From an uncultured Eubacteriales bacterium (GTDB lineage Bacteria; Bacillota; Clostridia; Oscillospirales; Oscillospiraceae): DNA of 64,000 bases. The stretch lies in the NCBI GenBank assembly GCA_900317905.1, contig ONIN01000003.1, positions 62,001 to 126,000 of the forward strand. The letters are read 5' to 3'. Position 1 is the stretch's first letter. Every line of letters begins with the position of its first letter. The translations under genes and the position numbers were made by a program. Positions 48,023-56,986 of the stretch are shown piece by piece. The notes below the pieces were generated by a model that had not been told where the DNA came from, searched no databases, and was given only the letters and a program-made list of their open reading frames with translations.

Positions 48023-48985
48023 TTACTTCACCTGATCCACGGCGGCCCGGGCGTGCTGCACGAAGATCTGCTGGATCTCCGGCAGCTGGCCGAGGCCCTC
48101 CACCACGCACTCGACCTCGTAGCCCGCGGCCTCGAAGATGCTCTTCCAGGAATCCTCCTCATCGCCGGCCATATCATTGTTGGCGTGGTCGCCCGCGACG
48201 ATCATCAGCGGACGGAGCACGACGCGCTTGTAATTGCCCGCCTGCACCATGGCCAGCACATCCTCCACGGAGGGCTCGGCCTCCACGGTGCCGATGAAGT
48301 AGTTGTCATGGCCGCCGTCGGTGAGCACCTGCTGCATCTGAGCATAGACCGCGTTGGACTCGGCCTCGGTGCCGTGACCCATGAAGCAGATGGCGGTCTC
48401 GCCGTCGTCATACGCCGCGGTGGCGTTCACGATGATCTCCGCCACGGCGGCAAAGTCCTCGTCGCTGGTGAGCAGCGGCTCGCCCATGACGATCTGATCG
48501 AAGGCGTCGGCATAGGCGGCAAGCTCATTCGCCAGGTCGGTATACTCATAGCCGTGCATCAGGTGGGTCGGCTGCACCACCAGCTTCTTGACGCCGTTGT
48601 CCACGGCGCGGTCCAGGGCCTCGGTCACATTGTCGATCGCGACGCCGTCACGGCTCTTCACGTGGTCGATGATGATCTGGCTGGTGAAGCCGCGGCGGAC
48701 GCTCCAGTCCGGGAAGGCCTGATCCAGCGCGCCCTCGATGCCGCCGATGGTGAGACGACGACTGTCGTTGAAGCTGGTGCCGAAGCTGACGACCAGCAGT
48801 TCGTTTTCACCGATCTCGTCTCCGTTGCGGGGATCATCCAGGGAGGCGTCGCCGGTGTTGTAGTTTTCCTCGTCCTCCTCTACCGCGGCGGAGCCGGTGT
48901 CGGCAGGGGCGCTCTCCTTGCTGCCGCAGGCGCCCAGGCCCAGCAGCATGGTGAGCATGAGAATGGATGCCAGGATCTTTTTCAT
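48023..48985 (-). CDS. cbiK: Lipoprotein-type sirohydrochlorin cobaltochelatase
   Basis: CbiK inserts Co(II) into sirohydrochlorin or factor II, opening the anaerobic B12 branch. This 320-residue copy carries an N-terminal lipoprotein signal with lipobox LGAC (Cys20) and an acidic linker, so it should be outside the membrane. The chelatase domain begins LLVVSFGTSFNDSR. It includes PTHLMHGYEY (His141, His144) and CFMGHGTEAES (His204), plausible counterparts of the known metal-binding histidines. It also has a GTVEAEPSVEDVLA segment and RPLMIVAGDHANNDMAGDEEDSW. GGAGG lies 8 nt before the ATG. Periplasmic CbiK is known in Desulfovibrio; a lipid-anchored form in a Gram-positive suggests a surface role. 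Confidence 0.9.
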   Translation of the reverse strand: MKKILASILMLTMLLGLGACGSKESAPADTGSAAVEEDEENYNTGDASLDDPRNGDEIGENELLVVSFGTSFNDSRRLTIGGIEGALDQAFPDWSVRRGFTSQIIIDHVKSRDGVAIDNVTEALDRAVDNGVKKLVVQPTHLMHGYEYTDLANELAAYADAFDQIVMGEPLLTSDEDFAAVAEIIVNATAAYDDGETAICFMGHGTEAESNAVYAQMQQVLTDGGHDNYFIGTVEAEPSVEDVLAMVQAGNYKRVVLRPLMIVAGDHANNDMAGDEEDSWKSIFEAAGYEVECVVEGLGQLPEIQQIFVQHARAAVDQVK

Positions 48986-48997
48986 TGTGTTTTCCTC

Positions 48998-49741
48998 CTA
49001 AAAATGATTGGTCTGTATATTGAGGCACAAGGCCAGAATATCCTCGAATGATTCACCCGTCTCCTCCGGGCGGCGGAGCAGAATAAGTGCTGCGCCCGTG
49101 GTCTTCGCCGCCGCGGCCTTCTCGGGAAAGCCGCCGGGGGCGCCGCCGTCCTTTGTGACGAGAAGCCGGATCTGAAACTGCCGCAGGATCGCTTCGTTCA
49201 GCTCCTGCGAGAAGGGCCCCTGCATGGCGATGATGTTTTTGCGCGGCACGCCAATGGCCTCGCAGGCATCCAGCGCCGCGTGGGACGCCAGCACCCGCGG
49301 ATAGAGCCGCGCCGGGTCGATCGCCGCGAAGGCCGGAAGCTCCTTGGCTCCGGTGGTCAGGAGAATGTTTCCCTCGCGTTCCGTCAGATAGGCAGCAGCC
49401 TCCGCCGCGGTGTCAAAGACCATGGCGCCCTCCGCTTCGCTCTCGCGGCGGAGCAGACGATGATACGGCGTGCCGACGGCCTCGCACGCCTCCCGCACAG
49501 AGACACTGATGTGGGATGCATATGGGTGCGTGGCGTCCACGCAGAGATCGGCATTTTGCAGCAACGCCTGCTTTTCCAGCGCCGTCATCGGCCCGACACG
49601 CACCCTGAGACGGTCTCCCGCCGGCTGGGTCTCGCCGCCGTATTCCGTGGCGACGCAGACGGTCACCTCCGCGCCGGCAGCCGCCATGCGCTGGGACAGC
49701 TCGCGGCCCTCCGTAGTGCCGCCGAAGATGATGAGCTTCAT
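48998..49741 (-). CDS. cbiJ: Cobalt-precorrin-6A reductase
   Basis: CbiJ (CobK homologue) reduces the macrocycle at the precorrin-6A stage with NAD(P)H. The 247 residues show the N-terminal IIFGGTTEGRELS motif, the DATHPYASHISVSVREAC segment, and ILLTTGAKEL at the domain border. It also has the late TKDGGAPGGFPEKAAAAK motif. The start overlaps the cbiH stop (ATGA 49738-49741). A short gap with its own GGAGG separates it from cbiK. Confidence 0.93.
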   Translation of the reverse strand: MKLIIFGGTTEGRELSQRMAAAGAEVTVCVATEYGGETQPAGDRLRVRVGPMTALEKQALLQNADLCVDATHPYASHISVSVREACEAVGTPYHRLLRRESEAEGAMVFDTAAEAAAYLTEREGNILLTTGAKELPAFAAIDPARLYPRVLASHAALDACEAIGVPRKNIIAMQGPFSQELNEAILRQFQIRLLVTKDGGAPGGFPEKAAAAKTTGAALILLRRPEETGESFEDILALCLNIQTNHF

Positions 49742-50466
49742 GTGCGGTACCCCCTGGGCGTGACCATCCGCTCTCCGATCTGAAGCGTCTGCGACGAGCC
49801 GATGAACACTGTCGTGAACATGTCCGCCTCCGTCTCGCAGAGCTCAGCGAGGGTGAGAATGCGCACACACTCCCCTTCTCTGCCGATGTTTCTGACCATG
49901 CCGCAGACCGTCTCCGGCCCTTTGGCGCGGAGCAGGATCTCGCAGGCCCGGCGGAGATAGTCCTTCCGGTGGCGGGACGCGGGGTTATACAGGCAGATGG
50001 CGAAATCGCCCGCCGCCGCGGCAGAGAGCCGCCTTTCGATTACGCTCCAATCGGTGAGCCGATCGGATAGCGAAATGACGCAGAAATCATGCCCCAGTGG
50101 CGCGCCCAGCAGCGCCGCCCCCGACAGCGCCGCCGTGACGCCCGGGACGATCTCCACCGTGACGCCGGGGTAGTCCGGCTGCAGCTCCAGCACCGGGGCG
50201 GCCATGCCGTAGACCCCCGCGTCGCCGCTGCAGACCAGGGCGACGGTGCGCCCGCTCCGGGCGAGCTCCAGCGCATAACGGCAGCGCTCGATCTCCCCGG
50301 TCATGCCGGTGGTATAGATTACTTTCTCGGGAAACCGTGCGCGCACCAGCTCCACATACAGCGTATAGCCGCAGAGCACCTCCGCACGCGCAAGCGTGGT
50401 TTCGGCGGCGTCCGTCAAATACGCCGGCGCGCCGGGGCCGATGCCCACCACAAACAGCGTTCCCAT
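49738..50466 (-). CDS. cbiH: Cobalt-precorrin-3 (C17) methyltransferase
   Basis: CbiH methylates C17 and drives ring contraction. The 242-residue tetrapyrrole methylase has TLFVVGIGPGAPAYLT at the N-terminus, LCGYTLYVELV, the SAM-site VCSGDAGVYGMAAP, and PGVTAALSGAALLGAPLGHDF. It also has YNPASRHRKDYL. ATG 50466 is the natural start; the longer frame overlaps cbiG. It lies directly after cbiG with one intervening base. Confidence 0.94.
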   Translation of the reverse strand: MGTLFVVGIGPGAPAYLTDAAETTLARAEVLCGYTLYVELVRARFPEKVIYTTGMTGEIERCRYALELARSGRTVALVCSGDAGVYGMAAPVLELQPDYPGVTVEIVPGVTAALSGAALLGAPLGHDFCVISLSDRLTDWSVIERRLSAAAAGDFAICLYNPASRHRKDYLRRACEILLRAKGPETVCGMVRNIGREGECVRILTLAELCETEADMFTTVFIGSSQTLQIGERMVTPRGYRT

Positions 50467-50467
50467 G

Positions 50468-51436
50468 TTACCAGCTCCAGTCCAGCTCCGGCTGCGTGAC
50501 CGCAATGGCGAAGGTCACACCGTCGGAGGCGTATTTTTTCTCAAGAATTTCGCCGCCGGAGGCGCACACGGCGCTGCGCTCGCAGACGTTGTCCACGCCC
50601 ACGGTTTCGCACACGAAGTCGGAGGGAGCGAAGCTGCCCTCTGTGGCTTTCAGCGCGTCTGCGGTGAAAAACCGCACCGGCCATCCGCGGCATTCGCAGA
50701 ATTTGAGCAGTCCCGTCTCGTCCCGCTTGCGGTCGATGGAGGCGGCGGCGGAGATCGCCTCCGGTAGCACACGGCGCTCGAAGCAGAAGCGGCGGAACAC
50801 GGTCTCGATCTGCTCTGCCGAAACACCCCGACGGCAGCCAATGCCGAGGGTGAGACAGCGCGGCACCAGCTGCAGCGCGCCGCTGGCCTCCGGCCGGACG
50901 GAAACGATCACGTCAGCCTCCGAACCGATGCGCACGCCCTCGGGCGGCTCGCCTTCGACGGGAAACGGGCAGTCCACCGCAACGGTCTCCCCGGCCAGCA
51001 GCTTTGCCGAGACGCGCTTGATCCGCTCCGGCTGCAGAACGGTCATGCCCTGGGTCTTTGCCCAGAGATCCACGGCGAACACGCCGCGCAGATCCGTCGC
51101 CGTGGTTATCACGGCAGTGGCCTGCAGCTTTGCTGCGATCTCCTCTGCCAGCGCGTTCGCGCCGCCGAGATGCCCCGAGAGGATCGGGATCACAAACCGC
51201 CCCGTCTCATCCGCGACGAGCACGGCGGGGTCGGTGGCTTTGCTTTTCAAATGCGGGGCGATCGCCCGCACGGCGATGCCCGCCGCGCCGACGAAAAGGA
51301 GCGCGTCAGAATCGGCAAACCGCGCCGCCGTCCAGTCGGCCAGCGACACGTTCCCGCCGATGCGCGTGACCGGCGCGCCGAGGCGTTTTGCGAGCGCCTC
51401 GCCCCGGTCGGTGAAGGCCGCAATCGCAAGCTTCAC
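50468..51436 (-). CDS. cbiG: Cobalt-precorrin-5A hydrolase
   Basis: CbiG opens the delta-lactone of cobalt-precorrin-5A, releasing acetaldehyde. The 322 residues include an N-terminal domain with DALLFVGAAGIAVRAIAPHLKSKATDPAVLV and LSGHLGGANALAEEIA. The C-terminal domain contains LVPRCLTLGIGCRRGVSAEQIE. The start is a GTG at 51436 that overlaps the cbiD stop as GTGA. Confidence 0.94.
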   Translation of the reverse strand: MKLAIAAFTDRGEALAKRLGAPVTRIGGNVSLADWTAARFADSDALLFVGAAGIAVRAIAPHLKSKATDPAVLVADETGRFVIPILSGHLGGANALAEEIAAKLQATAVITTATDLRGVFAVDLWAKTQGMTVLQPERIKRVSAKLLAGETVAVDCPFPVEGEPPEGVRIGSEADVIVSVRPEASGALQLVPRCLTLGIGCRRGVSAEQIETVFRRFCFERRVLPEAISAAASIDRKRDETGLLKFCECRGWPVRFFTADALKATEGSFAPSDFVCETVGVDNVCERSAVCASGGEILEKKYASDGVTFAIAVTQPELDWSW

Positions 51437-52572
51437 TTTGCAGCCCCCCAATCCCTGAGCATGGTCTCGGCCGGTTCGGTCATGCCGAGCAGGCCGTATT
51501 GATTCGAAAACGTGATCGCGCCGACGGTGAACGCATCCCCCGCGCGGCGCCCCAGATGGCGCTGCATGGCGGCCATGAGCGACGCGGTCACCGGCTCACG
51601 CAGTCCGGCGTCCTCCAGCACGGCGAGGCAGCCGTCCGTCGTGACCTGCCGCATCAGCGCGCGGCAGACTTCCGTCGACGCGCCGCAGAGCGCCGCGTGC
51701 GCGGTGATGCTCTCGAGCCGCGCGTCGGCAAAGCGCGAGTGCGTGTTCATCACGCCGGCGGCGAGCTTCACGAGCTTGCCGAAGTGGCCGACGAGGAGCA
51801 CGGACCCAAAGCCTTCGAGCGCCGCGATGTCCAGCGCGTCACCGATGAAGTTCGAGCACTTCACGACCGGAACGGACACGAGCGCGCTGTAGGTCTCGCG
51901 CAGGAAGTCGAGCCCGTAGTTGCCGGGTGTGAGGATCAGCCGCTTTTCGCCGCTCGCGGCCGCCTGACGCAGCTGGACCGCGATCGTGTCCACCAGCGCC
52001 TGCTCGCTCATCGGCTCCACGACGCCGGACGTGCCGAGGATCGAAATGCCGCCCTCCACGCCGAGCATGGGGTTGAAGGTCTTTCGCGCCGCCGCAGCGC
52101 CATCCGGCACGGAGATCACGGCAGACAGCCCGGCGGAATATCCGGTCTCCGCGCAGACCGCCTCCAGCGCAGCGCGAATCATCTGCCGCGGCACGGTGTT
52201 GATCGACGCCGCGCCGACGCTCTGGTCGAGCCCCGGCTTCGTCACGCGGCCAACGCCCTCGCCGCCGTCGATGGAGATTCCCTCCGGCGTCTTTTCGACG
52301 CGCGCGCAGACGAGCAGACCGTTTGTCACGTCCGGATCGTCGCCCGCGTCCTTGCGCACGGCGCAGAAGGCGGTCTCGCCCTCCATGCGGCAGATCTCCG
52401 GCGCGATCTCTGCGGCCCAGCCTTTCGGCGTGCGCAGCGAGAGCGACTCCGGCGCCTGCCCCGTGAGCAGCAGCTCGGCCGCGCCCGCTGCCGCGAGGGC
52501 GGCGCAGGTGCCGGTGGTATAGCCGCAGCGCAAAAGTCTTGTGCCGCTGCGGACGTAATGTTCAAACGCCAT
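51433..52572 (-). CDS. cbiD: Cobalt-precorrin-5B (C1) methyltransferase
   Basis: CbiD methylates C1 in the anaerobic pathway. The 379-residue protein has the N-terminal LLRCGYTTGTCAALAA motif, GGEGVGRVTKPGL, SVPDGAAAARKTFNPMLGVEGGISILGTSG, and LTPGNYG. ATG 52572 has a GGACGG site upstream and overlaps the Cys-rich gene by 11 nt. The longer frame would read through that gene. Confidence 0.95.
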   Translation of the reverse strand: MAFEHYVRSGTRLLRCGYTTGTCAALAAAGAAELLLTGQAPESLSLRTPKGWAAEIAPEICRMEGETAFCAVRKDAGDDPDVTNGLLVCARVEKTPEGISIDGGEGVGRVTKPGLDQSVGAASINTVPRQMIRAALEAVCAETGYSAGLSAVISVPDGAAAARKTFNPMLGVEGGISILGTSGVVEPMSEQALVDTIAVQLRQAAASGEKRLILTPGNYGLDFLRETYSALVSVPVVKCSNFIGDALDIAALEGFGSVLLVGHFGKLVKLAAGVMNTHSRFADARLESITAHAALCGASTEVCRALMRQVTTDGCLAVLEDAGLREPVTASLMAAMQRHLGRRAGDAFTVGAITFSNQYGLLGMTEPAETMLRDWGAAK

Positions 52573-52843
52573 CGTCGTCCCGTCCTTTCGCCGCCAGCGC
52601 CGCAATCTCCGGAAAGCGCGCGAGCACGGCGCCGTAGTTCTCCCGCCGGTGGGGAAAGGCGCAGTGTTCACAGCTCTTCACGCCGCTGGGGAGATAGACG
52701 CACGCACCGCCGCAGTCCTTCCCCAGGGCGTAGAGCGGGCAGTAGCAGAACAGGCAGTTGAAATCCGCCTCCGGCACGCCCTCGTGGCAAGGGAAAAACT
52801 CGCAGTCCCGGTGCTGAAAAAAGGCATATCGCTTCTCGTTCAT
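52562..52843 (-). CDS. Cysteine-rich small protein of cobalamin operons
   Basis: The 93-residue protein has eight or nine cysteines in the pattern HRDCEFFPCHEG, FNCLFCYCPLYALGKDCGGAC and GVKSCEHCAFPH, and so could bind zinc or an iron-sulfur cluster. This matches the cysteine-rich small domain family (PF04071), which is repeatedly found in anaerobic B12 operons but, as far as I know, has no assigned reaction. Here it sits between cbiC and cbiD, one base after cbiC's reading frame in the transcript, and overlaps cbiD by 11 nt. Confidence 0.85.
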   Translation of the reverse strand: MNEKRYAFFQHRDCEFFPCHEGVPEADFNCLFCYCPLYALGKDCGGACVYLPSGVKSCEHCAFPHRRENYGAVLARFPEIAALAAKGRDDDGV

Positions 52844-52844
52844 A

Positions 52845-53513
52845 TCAGTTCCAGCCTCTCGCGGCGGGATCCAGCAGATCCGCCGCAGAATAGATGAGCG
52901 CGTTCAAAATCGCCGCCGCCACGCTGCTGCCGCCCTTGCGCCCCATGGCGGCGATGACCGGCACGTTGTGCTTCCGGCAGACGGAGACGATGCGCTCCTT
53001 GCTTTCCACCACGTTCACAAACCCCACCGGTACGGCCACGACCAGGGCGGGCCGCAGCCCGGCTTCGATCTCCTCGGCGATCTGAAACAACGCGGTGGGC
53101 GCGTTGCCCACGGCGAGGATGGCCCCCGGCAGCGTCTCGGCCGCGTGGCGCATGGCGGCAACGGCCCGGGTGGTGCCGTCGCGCTTCGCTTTTTCCGCAA
53201 CGGCAGGGTCCGCCATGAAGCAGAACGCCTCGCCGCCGAGTTTTTTCAGCCCGGGACGGCTGACGCCGGAGAGGGCCATGTTCGTGTCTGTGACGATGGG
53301 CGTACCCTTCGTGAGCGCCTCGGAGGCCAGAGCCGCCGCCTTCGGTGAGAAGGTCAGCGTCTCGAGATACGCAAAATCCGCGGTGGCGTGGATGACCCGC
53401 AGGATCACCGGAGCGTTTTCTTCTTTGAGGGTGACGCCGAGACCCGCGATCTCCTGCCGGATGATCTGCATGCTGCTGCGCTCAATGTCGCCGGGCAGTC
53501 GGTGTTCCGCCAT
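52845..53513 (-). CDS. cbiC: Cobalt-precorrin-8 methylmutase
   Basis: CbiC moves the C11 methyl group to C12 to form cobyrinate. The 222 residues contain the catalytic histidine segment RVIHATADF, TDTNMALSGV, VGNAPTALFQI, VPVGFVNVVESKE and GRKGGSSVAAAILNAL. ATG 53513 lies 9 nt after GGAGG. It overlaps the end of cbiP by 32 nt, an unusually long overlap for this operon. Confidence 0.95.
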   Translation of the reverse strand: MAEHRLPGDIERSSMQIIRQEIAGLGVTLKEENAPVILRVIHATADFAYLETLTFSPKAAALASEALTKGTPIVTDTNMALSGVSRPGLKKLGGEAFCFMADPAVAEKAKRDGTTRAVAAMRHAAETLPGAILAVGNAPTALFQIAEEIEAGLRPALVVAVPVGFVNVVESKERIVSVCRKHNVPVIAAMGRKGGSSVAAAILNALIYSAADLLDPAARGWN

Positions 53514-54984
53514 GGTCAAATTCCTCCATTGCTTTGTAAATTGCGTTCAGATCGATGCTCTGCCGCACCGCGTCCGCCAGCAGATCATACTGCCGCTGCC
53601 GATAGGCGGCGCGGTCGCTTGGCGCGGCTGCGGGGATGTCGATCCCCTTTCGCGCCGCGAGCCAGCTTGCGAGTTTTACGGTGAGCTCCCCCGTGTCGAA
53701 GAGCCCGTGCAGATAGGTGCCGAAGACATTGCCCCGCACCGCGCCGTCCGCGCTGCCGTCCGAAAAGCGGCAGAAGGGTTCGGCGTCGCTTCGCTCCGTG
53801 CGGCCCATGTGGATCTCATACCCCTCAATCGCCGCGCCGGAAAACGGCTCGGAAACGACCGTCGCCCTCCGGCGGGTGCGGGTTTTCTGCGTGGAAAACA
53901 CCGTCTCGCACGGGAGGAGACCCAGCCCTTCAAAGCTGCCCTTCCGCTCCGTGCCGTCGGGATCGCGCAGCGTTTGCCCCAGCATCTGATAGCCGCCGCA
54001 GACGCCGAGGATCGGGGTCACATCCGCACACGCTTTGATCGCGTCCGCGAGTCTCGTCTCCCGCAGCCACAGCAGATCCGGGATCGTGCTCTTCGTGCCG
54101 GGCAGGATGATCAGATCCGGCCTGCCGAGCTGGGATGCGTCCGAGACGTACCGCACGCCCAGCGCCGGGTGCTCCTCCAGCGGGGAGAAATCCGTAAAGT
54201 TCGAGATGTGCGGCAGGCGGATGACGGCGATATCGATGGCTTTTGCCGCCGCGTTTTGCTGCAGCCGCGGCGAGAGGCTGTCCTCATCGTCGATGTCCGC
54301 GTTGGTATATGGCACGACGCCCAGCACCGGCACGCCGGTGAGGTCTTCCAGCTGCTGGAGTCCCGGCTCCAGCAGCGAAACGTCGCCGCGGAATTTGTTG
54401 ATGATCGTGCCGATGACCCGTTTGCGCTCCTCCCGCTGCAGCAGGGCCACCGTGCCGTAAAGCTGGGCAAAGACGCCGCCGCGGTCAATGTCGCCCACCA
54501 GAAGCACCGGCGCGTCCACCAGCTCGGCCAGCCCCATGTTCACGATGTCGTCCGCGCGGAGGTTGATCTCCGCCGGAGAGCCCGCGCCCTCGATGACGAT
54601 GATGTCGTTTTCCGCGGCGAGGCTGTGGTAGGCCGCGAGGATATCGGGAATGAGGGAGCGCTTCATGCGAAAGTAGTCCCGTGCTTCATAGTGCCCGCGC
54701 ACCTCACCGTTTACGATGAGCTGGCTGCCCATGTCGCTGGAGGGTTTTAAAAGGATCGGGTTCATACGCACGTCGCAGGTCAGTCCCGCGGCCTCGGCCT
54801 GGGCGGCCTGTGCCCGGCCCATCTCCAGCCCGTCGGGGGTCACATAGCTGTTGAGCGCCATGTTCTGGCTCTTGAACGGCGCCACGCGCCAGCCGTCCTG
54901 CAGGAAGATGCGGCAGAGCGCCGTGACCAGCAGGCTCTTGCCCGCACCGGACATGGTTCCCTGCACCATGATGCACTTTGCCAT
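53482..54984 (-). CDS. cbiP: Cobyric acid synthase
   Basis: CbiP (CobQ homologue) amidates four side chains of adenosylcobyrinate diamide using glutamine and ATP. The 500 residues start with the dethiobiotin-synthetase-like P-loop MVQGTMSGAGKS and continue through KSQNMALNSYVT, KPSSDMGSQLIVNG, VIEGAGSPAEINL and GDIDRGGVFA. The type I glutaminase domain (about 250-480) has the nucleophile in ILGVCGGYQMLG and GTYLHGLFD. The start ATG 54984 overlaps the cobD stop; ATG 54987 is an equally possible start. Confidence 0.95.
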   Translation of the reverse strand: MAKCIMVQGTMSGAGKSLLVTALCRIFLQDGWRVAPFKSQNMALNSYVTPDGLEMGRAQAAQAEAAGLTCDVRMNPILLKPSSDMGSQLIVNGEVRGHYEARDYFRMKRSLIPDILAAYHSLAAENDIIVIEGAGSPAEINLRADDIVNMGLAELVDAPVLLVGDIDRGGVFAQLYGTVALLQREERKRVIGTIINKFRGDVSLLEPGLQQLEDLTGVPVLGVVPYTNADIDDEDSLSPRLQQNAAAKAIDIAVIRLPHISNFTDFSPLEEHPALGVRYVSDASQLGRPDLIILPGTKSTIPDLLWLRETRLADAIKACADVTPILGVCGGYQMLGQTLRDPDGTERKGSFEGLGLLPCETVFSTQKTRTRRRATVVSEPFSGAAIEGYEIHMGRTERSDAEPFCRFSDGSADGAVRGNVFGTYLHGLFDTGELTVKLASWLAARKGIDIPAAAPSDRAAYRQRQYDLLADAVRQSIDLNAIYKAMEEFDHGGTPTARRH

Positions 54985-56018
54985 CATTCCACCTCCCGGA
55001 GCGCTTGGAGCAGCTGATCGTTTTCTTCCGGTTTCCGGATCGCCGTCCGGTACCAGCCGGGACACAGCCCCGGAAAATCGCGGCAGTCCCGCAGCAGGAT
55101 CCCCTTTCGGCGCAGCTTTTTTGCAAGGTCTGTGTCCGCGCTGCAGAACAGCAGGTAATTCGCCTCACCCGGCAGGACGCGAAAGCCCATGCCGGAGAGC
55201 GCACGGAACATCCGCCCGCGCTCCGCGCGGAGAAACGCTCTCACTTCGTTTTCGTAATCCTGTTCCTGCAGCGCGGCAATTCCCGCCGCCTCAGCTGGAA
55301 CAGAGACCGGCCAGGGCTGGCCGATGTCCTGCAGTGCCTGCGCCGTCTCCGCGCTGCCGCAGAGGGCATAGCCGAGGCGCAGCCCCGCCATGGCGAAGGT
55401 TTTCGTAAACGCGCGCAGGATGATGAGGTTCGGGTGATCCCTGAGCGACGAAACCAGCGAATACCGCCCGGGGTCCTCCGTCAGGTCGAGAAAACACTCG
55501 TCCACGATCAGCGCAGCGCCCCGCTCCGCGCATTGCCGCAGCAGCGCCGGCTCGGTGAGCAGTCCCGTGGGGTTGTTCGGATTGCAGAGAAAGACGGCGT
55601 CTGTCTCCGGCGTGATCGCGTCCGGAAATGCCGCCGGCAGATGGAAGTCCGCCGTGAGCGGAAAGCGCTCCACTTTGCAGCCCACCGAACGCAAGGATCT
55701 CTCATACTCCGAGAAGGTCGGCGCCGGGATCAAAGCCCGCTTCGGCTGCAGAAGGCGCGCAAGCCGGTCGATGAGATCCGCCGCGCCCGCGCCGCAGACG
55801 ATCTGCGCCGGGTCCACCCCGTGCCGCTCCGAGAGCGCCATACGCAGGCGGCGGCAGTTGGGGTCGGGATAGCGCTCGGCATCGCGCATCGCCTCGACCG
55901 CCGCCTGATACACCCGCTCGGGCATACCCAGTGGGCTCAGAGATGCGGAAAAATCGAGGGGCAGAGCGCCGTGCTCAAGGGCATAGGCGGCCCAGTCGCC
56001 GCCGTGGATTCGTTCCAT
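54984..56018 (-). CDS. cobD: L-threonine-O-3-phosphate decarboxylase
   Basis: CobD makes (R)-1-amino-2-propanol phosphate, the linker between corrin ring and nucleotide loop. This 344-residue PLP enzyme of aminotransferase fold has HGGDWAAYA at the N-terminus and DFSASLSPLG. It also has YPDPNCRRLRMALSERHG, VCGAGAADLI, and CNPNNPTG. DECFLD and the Schiff-base lysine in RAFTKTFAMAGLRLGYAL complete the set. ATG 56018 is 6 nt after GGAGA. Its product is used by CbiB, encoded immediately upstream. Confidence 0.93.
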   Translation of the reverse strand: MERIHGGDWAAYALEHGALPLDFSASLSPLGMPERVYQAAVEAMRDAERYPDPNCRRLRMALSERHGVDPAQIVCGAGAADLIDRLARLLQPKRALIPAPTFSEYERSLRSVGCKVERFPLTADFHLPAAFPDAITPETDAVFLCNPNNPTGLLTEPALLRQCAERGAALIVDECFLDLTEDPGRYSLVSSLRDHPNLIILRAFTKTFAMAGLRLGYALCGSAETAQALQDIGQPWPVSVPAEAAGIAALQEQDYENEVRAFLRAERGRMFRALSGMGFRVLPGEANYLLFCSADTDLAKKLRRKGILLRDCRDFPGLCPGWYRTAIRKPEENDQLLQALREVE

Positions 56019-56020
56019 GG

Positions 56021-56986
56021 TCAATCTCCGAAAATCAGTTTCATGCCGCCGAAGAGGGCGAGCGCCAGAAGCGTCCCCGCCGATTCCATGCGGCAGACGC
56101 GGTCAATGTCCCCCGGGGTGATGGGCCGGTCGTCGTCTCCGATGAAGGGCTTATCATGCCGCACGCCGAAGTAGCTGGCCGGGCCGCAGAGCCGCAGGTG
56201 CAGCGCCCCCGCCGCCGCGGCCTCGCACTGGCCGGAATTCGGGCTCGCGTGATTGCGCCGGTCCCGCCGCCAGATGCGCAGGGCGTTCCCGGCGTCCTCG
56301 CCCGTGAAATGCGCCGCCGCAATCAGCAGCAGGGCGGAGAGCCGCGCGGGGATGTAATTCACCAGATCATCCAGCCGTGCCGCGGCGCGGCCGAAGTACA
56401 GATAGGTTTCATTTTTATAGCCCACCATGCTGTCCATGGTGTTCACGGCCTTGTAGCCCAGGGCCAGCGGCGCGCCGCCGAGCATCAGATACAGCATCGG
56501 CGCGATGACCCCGTCGGAGAAATTCTCCGCCACGGTCTCCACCGCGGCGCGGGCCACGCCCTCCGCCGAGAGTTCTGCCGTGTCGCGTCCGACGATGCGC
56601 GCGACGGCCTGCCGCGCCGCGTCAAGGGAATCGTGCTCGAGCTTGCTCTGCACGTTCTTTGCCTCGTCCCGCAGATTCTTCGCCGCGAGCACCTGCCAGC
56701 TCCAGACGGTGGCCAGCGCAAAGGCGGCGAGGGGCGATCGTCTGCGCACCAGACGCAGGATCGCGGCGCCGGAGAGCACCGTGCCGACACTGAGCGCCGC
56801 CGCCATCACCGTGCCGGCCGCAAGCTCGCCCTGTTTTGTTTTCGGAAAGCGGGCCCGGAGCGCCGTTTCCAGCGCGCGGACGCCCTTCCCCATCCAGACC
56901 ACGGGGTGGATCGGCGTGAGCGCCGCCGGATCGCCCAACAGGCAATCGAGACCATAGCCGCAGAGCGCGGCGGGGAGTGTTTTCAT
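56021..56986 (-). CDS. cbiB: Adenosylcobinamide-phosphate synthase
   Basis: CbiB attaches aminopropanol phosphate to adenosylcobyric acid at the membrane. The 321-residue hydrophobic protein has GYGLDCLLGDP at the start, HPVVWMGKGVRALE, and the RDEAKNVQSKLEHDSLDAARQAVARIVGRDT segment (around 95-125). It also has VETVAENFSDGVIAPMLYLMLGGAPLALGYKAVNTMDSMVGYK. ATG 56986 overlaps the stop of the phosphatase gene (ATGA). Confidence 0.94.
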   Translation of the reverse strand: MKTLPAALCGYGLDCLLGDPAALTPIHPVVWMGKGVRALETALRARFPKTKQGELAAGTVMAAALSVGTVLSGAAILRLVRRRSPLAAFALATVWSWQVLAAKNLRDEAKNVQSKLEHDSLDAARQAVARIVGRDTAELSAEGVARAAVETVAENFSDGVIAPMLYLMLGGAPLALGYKAVNTMDSMVGYKNETYLYFGRAAARLDDLVNYIPARLSALLLIAAAHFTGEDAGNALRIWRRDRRNHASPNSGQCEAAAAGALHLRLCGPASYFGVRHDKPFIGDDDRPITPGDIDRVCRMESAGTLLALALFGGMKLIFGD

